Positions 1-5,101 of a DNA stretch of 5,216 nucleotides are shown piece by piece. The DNA comes from Lachnospiraceae bacterium (GTDB taxonomy: Bacteria; Bacillota; Clostridia; Lachnospirales; Lachnospiraceae): positions 1-5,216 of the forward strand of contig CAADTT010000111.1 of the NCBI GenBank assembly GCA_900752065.1, read 5' to 3'. Both the position numbers and the translations under genes were made by a program. Every line of letters starts with the position of its first letter. The first letter of the stretch is position 1. The notes beneath the pieces were generated by a model. It did no database searches and was not told where the DNA came from. It saw only the letters and a list, made by a program, of their open reading frames with translations.

Positions 1-82
1 GGCTGATTTTGTGTCCGGATATAGGGCGCACAGCCCAAGACGGATGGAGCAAAGCGGAATCCGGCTTAGCACGGCGGAAGTG
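1..82. repeat. 82-bp direct repeat, copy 1
   Basis: This is the first of two identical 82-base copies in the region before pheT; the second lies at 120-201, so the period is 119 bp. Copy 1 begins at the very first base of the window, so the unit or further copies may extend to the left. The unit is rich in short inverted repeats: CCGGAT/ATCCGG, GGGC/GCCC around a 5-base loop, and AAGCGG pairing back on CCGGCTT. The two copies are out of frame with each other (119 is not a multiple of 3), so the conservation is at the DNA or RNA level and not in a protein. No transposase or known element end is recognised. Confidence 0.95.
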
Positions 83-119
83 GAGAGAAGAGAGAAACCG
101 AGCAAGCTTGCATGCAAAG
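83..119. repeat. Spacer between repeat copies with two overlapping palindromes
   Basis: This 37-bp stretch separates the two 82-bp copies. It starts purine-rich (GAGAGAAGAGAGAAA) and ends with two perfect 10-bp palindromes that overlap by four bases: GCAAGCTTGC (102-111) and TTGCATGCAA (108-117). It completes the 119-bp period if the array continues leftward. After copy 2 the sequence is different, so the spacer is not repeated to the right. Whether it belongs to the repeating unit cannot be decided from this window. Confidence 0.7.
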
Positions 120-201
120 GGCTGATTTTGTGTCCGGATATAGGGCGCACAGCCCAAGACGGATGGAGCAAAGCGGAATCCGGCTTAGCACGGCGGAAGT
201 G
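120..201. repeat. 82-bp direct repeat, copy 2
   Basis: This copy is identical over 82 of 82 bases to positions 1-82. Here the left flank is visible, and the three Gs at 119-121 allow a six-base arm GGGCTG (119-124) to pair with CAGCCC (150-155). A shorter GGGC (143-146)/GCCC (152-155) hairpin uses the same right arm, so the two folds exclude each other. CCGGAT (134-139) can pair with ATCCGG (178-183). The copy ends 36 bp before the pheT start codon, so it would be in the untranslated RNA directly before pheT if the region is read through from upstream. Confidence 0.95.
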
Positions 202-222
202 TGAAGGAAACATTAATATGAG

Positions 223-228
223 AAAGGA
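223..228 (+). promoter_or_regulatory. pheT ribosome binding site
   Basis: AAAGGA lies nine bases before the ATG at 238 and supports that start. A second similar site, AAGGA at 204-208, sits nine bases before another ATG at 218. That ATG opens a seven-codon frame (MRKENKR) whose TGA at 239-241 overlaps the pheT ATG. No -35/-10 pair is visible between the repeat and pheT, so transcription most likely comes from upstream. Confidence 0.75.
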
Positions 229-237
229 AAATAAGCG

Positions 238-2655
238 ATGAATACATCATTATCTTGGATTAAAGCATACGTTCCTGATCTGGACGTAACGGCTCAGGAA
301 TATACGGATGCCATGACACTGTCAGGCACGAAGGTAGAGGGATTTGAAAGGCTGGATGCAGATCTGGAGAAAATCGTGATTGGACAGATTCTCTCTATCG
401 AAAGGCATCCGGATGCAGACAAGCTGATCATTTGTCAGGTAAATGTGGGAACAGAGACGGTACAGATTGTGACAGGCGCCCCAAATGTAAAAGAGGGAGA
501 CAAAGTCCCTGTAGTGCTGGACGGCGGACGCGTGGCGGGAGGTCATGACGGAAAGATGACGCCCGGTGGAATCAAGATCAAAAAAGGGAAGCTGCGCGGC
601 ATCGAGTCCTGCGGCATGATGTGCTCGATCGAGGAGCTGGGCTCTACCCGTGATATGTACCCGGAGGCGCCGGAGTACGGCATCTATATTTTCCCGGAGG
701 ATGCAGTGGTAGGAGAGAGCGCAGTAAAGGTTTTGGGGCTGGATGATGTGGTTTTTGAGTATGAGATCACATCAAACCGTGTGGACTGCTACAGTGTGCT
801 GGGGATTGCCAGAGAAGCGGCGGCTACCTTCCGGAAGAAATTTGTTCCGCCTGTTGTGACAGAGACAGGAAACAATGAGGATGCCCATGATTATGTGAAG
901 GTAACCGTAAAGGATAAGGATCTTTGCCCCCGCTATATCGCAAGAGTAGTGAAAAATATCAAGATCGCACCGTCACCGAAGTGGATGCAGAGAAGGCTGG
1001 CTTCCAACGGTATCCGCCCGATCAATAATATCGTAGATATCACGAACTATGTCATGGAGGAATACGGACAGCCGATGCACGCCTATGATTATGATACGAT
1101 TGCCGGACATGAGATCGTAGTGCGCCGTGCCGGAAAAGGAGAAAAATTTGTCACTCTGGACGGACAGGAGCGGACGATGGATGATTCCGTCCTGATGATC
1201 TGTGACGGTGAGAAGGCAGTAGGTATTGCCGGAATCATGGGCGGAGAAAACTCCATGATTACAGATAACGTAAAGACCATGATGTTTGAGGCGGCATGTT
1301 TTGACGGAACGAATATCCGTCTTTCCAGCAAGAAGGTAGGTCTGCGTACGGATGCTTCAGGAAAATTTGAGAAGGGTCTGGACCCGAACAATGCAGAGGC
1401 GGCCATCAACAGAGCCTGCCAGTTGATTGAGGAACTGGGAGCCGGAGAAGTTGTGGGCGGCATGGTAGATGTATACACAACAAAGAAAGAGCCGGTCCGT
1501 GTGAAATTCGAGCCGGAAAAGATCAACGCCCTTTTGGGGACGAAGATTTCCAGAGAGCAGATGCTGGAATATTTCAAGCCGTTGGAGCTGGCCTATGATG
1601 CTGCGACGGATGAGATCGTGGCGCCGACTTTCCGTCATGATATCTTCCGGACAGCCGATCTGGCAGAAGAGGTGGCACGTTTCTTCGGATATGACAATAT
1701 TCCGACTACGCTGCCAAAGGGAGAGGCGACCACTGGAAAGCTGCCCTTCTATCTCCGGATTGAAGAACTGGCAAGGGACATTGCGGAATACTGCGGATTT
1801 TCTCAGGGAATGACCTATTCCTTTGAAAGCCCGAAGGTATTTGACAAGCTTCTTCTGCCTGCGGATTCTCCCAGCAGAAATGCAGTGAAGATATCTAATC
1901 CGCTGGGCGAGGATTTCAGCATTATGCGGACGGTATCTTTGAACGGAATGCTGACTTCCCTGGCTTTTAACTATAACCACAGAAATAAAAACGTTCGTCT
2001 CTATGAACTGGGAAATATTTATCTTCCAAAGGCTCTTCCGCTGACCGAACTTCCGGAGGAAAGGATGCAGTTCACTCTGGGCATGTACGGAGAAGGAGAT
2101 TTCTTTGTGATGAAGGGTGTCGTGGAGGAATTTTTTGAGAAGGCAGGACTGCACGGGGTGGTAAGCTACGATCCGAAGGCAGGAAAGCCCTTCCTTCACC
2201 CGGGACGGCAGGCAAATATCATTTATAACGGTGAAATATTGGGGTATCTGGGCGAAGTGCATCCGGAGGTGGCTGACACCTACGGCATTGGAGAAAAAGC
2301 GTATGTAGCAGTTCTCGATATGCCGAAGATTGTGGAGAATGCGTCCTTTGACCGGAAGTTTGAAGGAATCGCCAGATTCCCGGCTGTGACGCGTGATATC
2401 AGTATGGTTGTGAAAAAGGATATCCTGGCAGGACAGATCGAGGCAATGATCCGTCAGAGAGGCGGAAAGCATCTGGAAAGTCTGAAACTCTTTGATATCT
2501 ACGAGGGAGAACAGATTAAAAAGGGATTCAAATCCATGGCGTACTCCCTGGTATTCCGCGCAAAGGATAAGACCATGACAGAGGATGAGATCACAGCTTC
2601 CATGAAAAAGATCTATAATGGTCTGGAGTCTATGGGAATCGAGTTGAGACAGTAA
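238..2655 (+). CDS. pheT: Phenylalanine--tRNA ligase beta subunit
   Basis: PheT is the beta subunit of the cytoplasmic alpha2-beta2 PheRS, which joins phenylalanine to tRNA-Phe using ATP. The beta subunit binds tRNA and hydrolyses mischarged Tyr-tRNA-Phe. The 805 residues are the usual length and the reading frame is intact. Visible in order: an EMAP-II-like tRNA-binding domain (about 44-155; HPDADKL 57-63, VTGAPNV 78-84); the B3/B4 editing domain (about 215-390; GQPMHAYD 277-284 with His281, and GIAGIMGG 329-336); the B5 domain (about 408-489, ending in DLAEEVARFFGYDNIP); the catalytic-like core (about 490-695; NPLGEDFSIMRT 554-565, HPGRQA 654-659); and the C-terminal FDX-ACB anticodon-binding domain (FPAVTRDISMVV 714-725, LFDIYEG 751-757). 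The catalytic alpha subunit PheS should be encoded to the left. The stop codon overlaps the next gene by one base. Domain borders are approximate and drawn from knowledge of the family. Confidence 0.98.
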   Translation: MNTSLSWIKAYVPDLDVTAQEYTDAMTLSGTKVEGFERLDADLEKIVIGQILSIERHPDADKLIICQVNVGTETVQIVTGAPNVKEGDKVPVVLDGGRVAGGHDGKMTPGGIKIKKGKLRGIESCGMMCSIEELGSTRDMYPEAPEYGIYIFPEDAVVGESAVKVLGLDDVVFEYEITSNRVDCYSVLGIAREAAATFRKKFVPPVVTETGNNEDAHDYVKVTVKDKDLCPRYIARVVKNIKIAPSPKWMQRRLASNGIRPINNIVDITNYVMEEYGQPMHAYDYDTIAGHEIVVRRAGKGEKFVTLDGQERTMDDSVLMICDGEKAVGIAGIMGGENSMITDNVKTMMFEAACFDGTNIRLSSKKVGLRTDASGKFEKGLDPNNAEAAINRACQLIEELGAGEVVGGMVDVYTTKKEPVRVKFEPEKINALLGTKISREQMLEYFKPLELAYDAATDEIVAPTFRHDIFRTADLAEEVARFFGYDNIPTTLPKGEATTGKLPFYLRIEELARDIAEYCGFSQGMTYSFESPKVFDKLLLPADSPSRNAVKISNPLGEDFSIMRTVSLNGMLTSLAFNYNHRNKNVRLYELGNIYLPKALPLTELPEERMQFTLGMYGEGDFFVMKGVVEEFFEKAGLHGVVSYDPKAGKPFLHPGRQANIIYNGEILGYLGEVHPEVADTYGIGEKAYVAVLDMPKIVENASFDRKFEGIARFPAVTRDISMVVKKDILAGQIEAMIRQRGGKHLESLKLFDIYEGEQIKKGFKSMAYSLVFRAKDKTMTEDEITASMKKIYNGLESMGIELRQ

Positions 2656-3266
2656 TGAAGATTTATGTAATGCGTCACGGGCAGACGGATTGGAATGTTG
2701 CCAAACGTCTGCAGGGGCGCTCTGACACAGAATTAAATGAAAATGGCAGGGAGCTGGCGAGAAAGACGGGAGAAGCGCTCCTTACCGTCCCCTTCACCAT
2801 AGCCTTCACAAGCCCGCTGAAAAGGGCAAAGGAGACGGCGGCACTGGCACTCGGAGGGAGAGATATTCCGATTGTGGAGGATGAGAGGCTGATTGAAATC
2901 AGCTTTGGCGTGTATGAAGGGCTTTGCAGTTCCAAAGAGAATTATGAGATACCCGATACAGAATTTTCGAATTTTTTTACGGCGCCGGATCAGTACCGGA
3001 TGCCGGAGGGCGGGGAGAGCTTTGACGAACTCCATAAAAGGACGGCAGAGTTTCTCCGGGATATTACCACGCGTCCGGAGCTGGAGGAGGAGACGGTGTT
3101 GGTGGCGACTCACGGCGCGGCGGGGCGGGCGCTTTTAAATGCGCTGCGAACCTTTGAGCTGAAGGATTTCTGGAATGGCGGTGTTTCCAAAAACTGCAGC
3201 GTGGCGATTCTGGAAAGTCATCACGGTGAGGTGGAGCTGTTGGAGGAAAACAGGATCTTTTATTGA
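2655..3266 (+). CDS. Histidine phosphatase (phosphoglycerate mutase-like) family protein
   Basis: This 203-residue protein is a cytoplasmic member of the histidine phosphatase superfamily, which uses a phosphohistidine intermediate to remove or move phosphate groups. The catalytic set is complete: the RHG motif at 7-9 with nucleophile His8 (VMRHGQTDWN), Arg57 in FTSPLKRAKETA, the likely proton donor Glu81 in EISFGVYEG, and the second histidine His153 in VATHGAAGRAL. The usual GR.D.ELNE.G stretch is at 21-31. These motifs fix the family but not the substrate; phosphoglycerate mutase, alpha-ribazole phosphatase and general phosphatases share them, so no symbol is given. The start ATG shares one base with the pheT stop (TAATG) and has only a weak GAG-type ribosome site inside pheT, which points to translational coupling. 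It is probably the last gene of the pheS-pheT transcript. Confidence 0.94.
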   Translation: MKIYVMRHGQTDWNVAKRLQGRSDTELNENGRELARKTGEALLTVPFTIAFTSPLKRAKETAALALGGRDIPIVEDERLIEISFGVYEGLCSSKENYEIPDTEFSNFFTAPDQYRMPEGGESFDELHKRTAEFLRDITTRPELEEETVLVATHGAAGRALLNALRTFELKDFWNGGVSKNCSVAILESHHGEVELLEENRIFY

Positions 3267-3273
3267 TCCGTTT
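3248..3273. terminator. Possible bidirectional terminator hairpin between convergent genes
   Basis: AAAC(A)GGATC at 3248-3257 can pair with GATCCGTTT at 3265-3273: nine pairs, one bulged A and a seven-base loop TTTTATT. The hairpin covers the phosphatase stop codon (3264-3266) and lies just past the membrane protein stop (3277-3279 on the other strand). It is the only good hairpin placed to end either transcript here. The T-tract is poor on both sides (GTTTATAT on the + strand, GTTTTCC on the - strand), so it may be weak, or termination may occur inside the opposite gene. Confidence 0.35.
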
Positions 3274-3276
3274 ATA

Positions 3277-3792
3277 TCATCCGGCAAACAGTTGGATCGC
3301 CGGAGGATGGTCCGTAAAATAGAAAAACAGATTGGCAAGAAAGAGCAGGAGAAGGATACAGAGAATATTCATGTATGGTTTTCCTGCTTTTTTCATAACA
3401 GTCAGCCGCCAGGTCAGGTAATAGCAGAGAATGACTCCGGCAAAAAAGGTCAGGATATCCAGCCAGAGAAAATGATGACCGATGATGCCTGTGTAGGTAT
3501 AGTAAAAAGAGACAATAAAAAAGAGACCTGCCAGGCATCCGGCAGTGCGGCTGGCGATAAAACGGGGAAAATAGCGCCCTGTGTATGTGTATTCAAAAAT
3601 AGAAAAGAAGAGGACAGGAAAAAAGAGGAGTTTCAGGTGCTCCCAGGTAGATTCATTGACAGGGGCGATCAGCCCTGCAAAATAGTTTCCTCCGGTCCAT
3701 TCATAGAGAAAGTGGAGAAGGACTCCGGCAATCAGGGCGAGGATACAGAAAAAGATTTCTGCGTAAAAATATTGTTTTTGTAGATATCTCAT
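3277..3792 (-). CDS. Small five-helix membrane protein, probable DUF6512 family
   Basis: The 171-residue protein is an integral membrane protein of unknown function. Five hydrophobic segments are visible at about 8-29, 54-68, 82-103, 108-130 and 140-160. The most striking conserved-looking part is between helices 1 and 2: LHFLYEWTGG (26-35) followed by APVNESTWEHLKL (43-55), with Asn, Glu, Trp, Glu and His close together. From memory this motif belongs to a Clostridia family listed as DUF6512; no function is known to me. There is no cleavable signal peptide. The start is well supported by GGAGG six bases upstream. It lies downstream of queA on the same strand, but a terminator stands between them, so it is probably a separate unit. 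Its 3' end faces the phosphatase gene with a 10-bp gap. The DNA appears more AT-rich than the neighbouring genes, as expected for a membrane protein. Confidence 0.88.
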   Translation of the reverse strand: MRYLQKQYFYAEIFFCILALIAGVLLHFLYEWTGGNYFAGLIAPVNESTWEHLKLLFFPVLFFSIFEYTYTGRYFPRFIASRTAGCLAGLFFIVSFYYTYTGIIGHHFLWLDILTFFAGVILCYYLTWRLTVMKKAGKPYMNILCILLLLFLANLFFYFTDHPPAIQLFAG

Positions 3793-3798
3793 AGTGTA

Positions 3799-3803
3799 CC
3801 TCC
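3799..3803 (-). promoter_or_regulatory. Ribosome binding site of the membrane protein gene
   Basis: On the - strand, GGAGG lies six bases before the ATG at 3792-3790. It is a near-perfect Shine-Dalgarno site and decides this start. Between it and the possible promoter there is a run of nine As on the - strand (3829-3821). Confidence 0.85.
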
Positions 3804-3841
3804 GGATTCTTACTGTGAAATTTTTTTTTATAATCAGGGAT

Positions 3842-3870
3842 AGTATATGGAGAAGTGAAAAAAATATGAA
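3842..3870 (-). promoter_or_regulatory. Possible promoter of the membrane protein gene
   Basis: Read on the - strand, TTCATA (3870-3865, four of six matches to the -35 consensus) and TATACT (3847-3842, five of six to the -10 consensus) are 17 bases apart. Transcription would start near 3835 and give an untranslated leader of roughly 43 bases. The -35 box lies inside one arm of the queA terminator hairpin, so the match may be partly fortuitous. Confidence 0.4.
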
Positions 3871-3887
3871 GGCTTAAAGCCTTCATA
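3858..3887 (-). terminator. Intrinsic terminator of queA
   Basis: On the - strand TATGAAGGCT, a three-base loop TTA, and AGCCTTCATA form a perfect ten-pair stem (3887-3865), directly followed by seven Ts (3864-3858). It begins 16 bases after the queA stop codon. The T-run is only on this side, so the terminator works in the queA direction and should separate queA from the membrane protein gene. Confidence 0.9.
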
Positions 3888-3903
3888 AATGTAAGATTTC
3901 GTG

Positions 3904-4929
3904 TCATTTTAGCAACATAGCATCCCCGAAGGAAAAGAACCGATAGCGTTCCTGCACAGCAATCTCATAAGCATTCAGAATGTTTTCTTTTCCGGCGAGA
4001 GCAGATACCAGCATCAGCAGAGTAGACTCCGGCAGATGGAAGTTTGTGATCAGGCAGTCAATGACTTTAAAACGGTATCCGGGATAGATGAAAATATCTG
4101 TCCAGCCGCTTCCGGCCCTGACCTGTCCATTCTCATCGGCGGCGGATTCCAAAGTACGGCAGCTCGTGGTTCCCACAGATATCACCCGTCCTCCGGCAGC
4201 CTTTGTATCATTGATCAGCTTCGCCTGGGATTCTTCTACGATGAAAAATTCTGAGTGCATGTGATGCTCCGTCACATCCTCAACCTTCACCGGACGGAAG
4301 GTTCCAAGGCCCACATGAAGCGTTACATGAGCGATTTTTATGCCCTTTTCTTTGATCTGCGCCAACAGCTCCGGGGTAAAGTGAAGTCCGGCAGTAGGGG
4401 CAGCAGCAGAGCCGTCATTCTTGGCGTAGACGGTTTGATAACGATTCTTATCTTTGAGCTGGTGGGTGATATAGGGCGGAAGGGGCATCTGACCGAGCTT
4501 ATCCAGAATTTCTTCGAAGATTCCTTCATAAGAAAACTGGATCAGGCGGTTTCCTTCTTCCACCACATCGATGACATCACCCACCAGAAGTCCGTCGCCG
4601 AACGAGATCTTTGTACCTGGCTTTGCCTTTTTTCCGGGCTTCACCAGAGTTTCCCATACATCATTTTCCTTCCTCTTCAGAAGAAGTACTTCAATCTTAG
4701 CGTCTGTTCCGATCTTGCTTCCGTAGAGTCGGGCAGGGATCACTTTTGTGTCGTTGATGACCAGGCAGTCTCCCGGATGCAGGTAGTTGGTAATCTCCCG
4801 GAAGATATGATGCTCTATTTCTCCAGTTTCTTTATCCATGACCAGCAGTCTGGAACTGGAGCGGTCTTCCAGCGGATCCTGAGCAATCAGTTCCTGAGGA
4901 AGGTCAAAATAAAAATCTGATGTTTTCAT
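3904..4929 (-). CDS. queA: S-adenosylmethionine:tRNA ribosyltransferase-isomerase
   Basis: QueA moves and isomerises the ribosyl group of S-adenosylmethionine onto preQ1 at wobble position 34 of GUN-anticodon tRNAs (Tyr, His, Asn, Asp), giving epoxyqueuosine in the cytoplasm. The 341 residues match the usual length and the frame is intact. Family hallmarks are all present: FDLPQELIAQDP (8-19), NDTKVIPARL (59-68), YAKNDGSAAAPTAGLHFT (168-185), HVGLGTFRPV (205-214), HHMHSE (222-227), VGTTSCRTLES (252-262), TNFHLPESTLLMLVSA (295-310) and RFFSFGDAML (330-339). The start is supported by AAGGAGA upstream. It appears to be a single-gene unit with its own promoter at 5073-5101 and its own terminator. 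No other queuosine gene is in the window. Confidence 0.98.
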   Translation of the reverse strand: MKTSDFYFDLPQELIAQDPLEDRSSSRLLVMDKETGEIEHHIFREITNYLHPGDCLVINDTKVIPARLYGSKIGTDAKIEVLLLKRKENDVWETLVKPGKKAKPGTKISFGDGLLVGDVIDVVEEGNRLIQFSYEGIFEEILDKLGQMPLPPYITHQLKDKNRYQTVYAKNDGSAAAPTAGLHFTPELLAQIKEKGIKIAHVTLHVGLGTFRPVKVEDVTEHHMHSEFFIVEESQAKLINDTKAAGGRVISVGTTSCRTLESAADENGQVRAGSGWTDIFIYPGYRFKVIDCLITNFHLPESTLLMLVSALAGKENILNAYEIAVQERYRFFSFGDAMLLK

Positions 4930-4933
4930 ACTG

Positions 4934-4940
4934 TCTCCTT
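4934..4940 (-). promoter_or_regulatory. queA ribosome binding site
   Basis: On the - strand AAGGAGA ends four bases before the ATG at 4929-4927. It is a strong site that confirms the start. I see no nearby complementary arm that would hide it, so any control by the leader would have to act another way. Confidence 0.85.
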
Positions 4941-4965
4941 ATATTTCTTTAAAAAGAATCAGAAC

Positions 4966-5064
4966 GGCACATCCGTCTGTTTTTCTGGGTTGTGATGCCC
5001 CGTAGCTTGCTGCGGGGGCTTTGACTTGAAAAACGGGCTGCCAGCGCAGACCGCAGGTATGTCC
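4966..5064 (-). promoter_or_regulatory. Structured leader of queA, unrecognised
   Basis: Read on the - strand from the predicted transcription start, GGACAT(A)CC(TGCG)GTCTG (5064-5047) can pair with CAGACGGATGT(G)CC (4979-4966): thirteen Watson-Crick pairs interrupted by bulges. Inside it, CTGG (5044-5041) can pair with CCAG (4988-4985), and inside that lies the GC-rich hairpin at 4997-5019. The outer stem would start almost at the 5' end of the RNA. It does not look like a preQ1 riboswitch as I know them. The arms could equally be the ends of a small non-coding repeat element. The pairing is seen in the sequence; a regulatory role is inference. Confidence 0.4.
4997..5019. repeat. GC-rich CTTG-loop hairpin, REP-like
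   Basis: GCCCCGTAG (4997-5005), loop CTTG (5006-5009), then CTGCGGGG(G)C (5010-5019) form a nine-pair stem with one G-T pair and one bulged G. There is no long T-run after it on either strand, only CTTTG to the right and ATCACAACC to the left, so it is not a good intrinsic terminator. It stands out for GC content in an AT-rich spacer. Its look is that of an extragenic palindromic repeat, and I recall similar hairpins between genes of Lachnospiraceae, but no second copy is in this window. Confidence 0.6.
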
Positions 5065-5072
5065 AGCAAATC

Positions 5073-5101
5073 AGTATAGCACGAACAAAACGGAAATTCA
5101 A
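5073..5101 (-). promoter_or_regulatory. queA promoter, sigma-A type with extended -10
   Basis: Read on the - strand, TTGAAT (5101-5096, four of six) and TATACT (5078-5073, five of six) are separated by exactly 17 bases. The -10 box is preceded by TGC, giving an extended -10 TGCTATACT. Transcription should start at about 5067-5064, leaving a leader of about 135 bases before queA. No other gene lies between it and queA. Confidence 0.72.

Noticed and set aside
104..115. AAGCTTGCATGC matches the HindIII-SphI part of a common cloning-vector polylinker
   Set aside because: The match stops at the SphI site, the next vector bases (CTGCAG) are absent, and the flanks are repeat sequence. It is a short chance match of two palindromic sites, not vector contamination.
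11..241. 76-codon open frame on the + strand over the repeat region
   Set aside because: It crosses both repeat copies in different frames, so identical DNA gives unrelated peptides; it has no ribosome site and no recognisable domain. It is open by chance.
1357..2472. Long 371-codon open frame on the - strand inside pheT
   Set aside because: It is antisense to well-conserved PheT domains, has no family features and is explained by codon bias of pheT.
3175..3783. 202-codon + strand frame opposite the membrane protein
   Set aside because: It is lysine/glutamate-rich low-information sequence, the complement of a clear five-helix protein with a strong ribosome site on the other strand.
4468..4478. 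GATATAGGGCG, also found in the repeat unit before pheT
   Set aside because: It is an eleven-base match inside the queA coding sequence for the conserved PPYIT region; the match does not extend and is coincidental.
4255..4920. 221-codon + strand frame opposite queA
   Set aside because: It is the reverse of a gene whose family motifs are complete; it shows no domain of its own.
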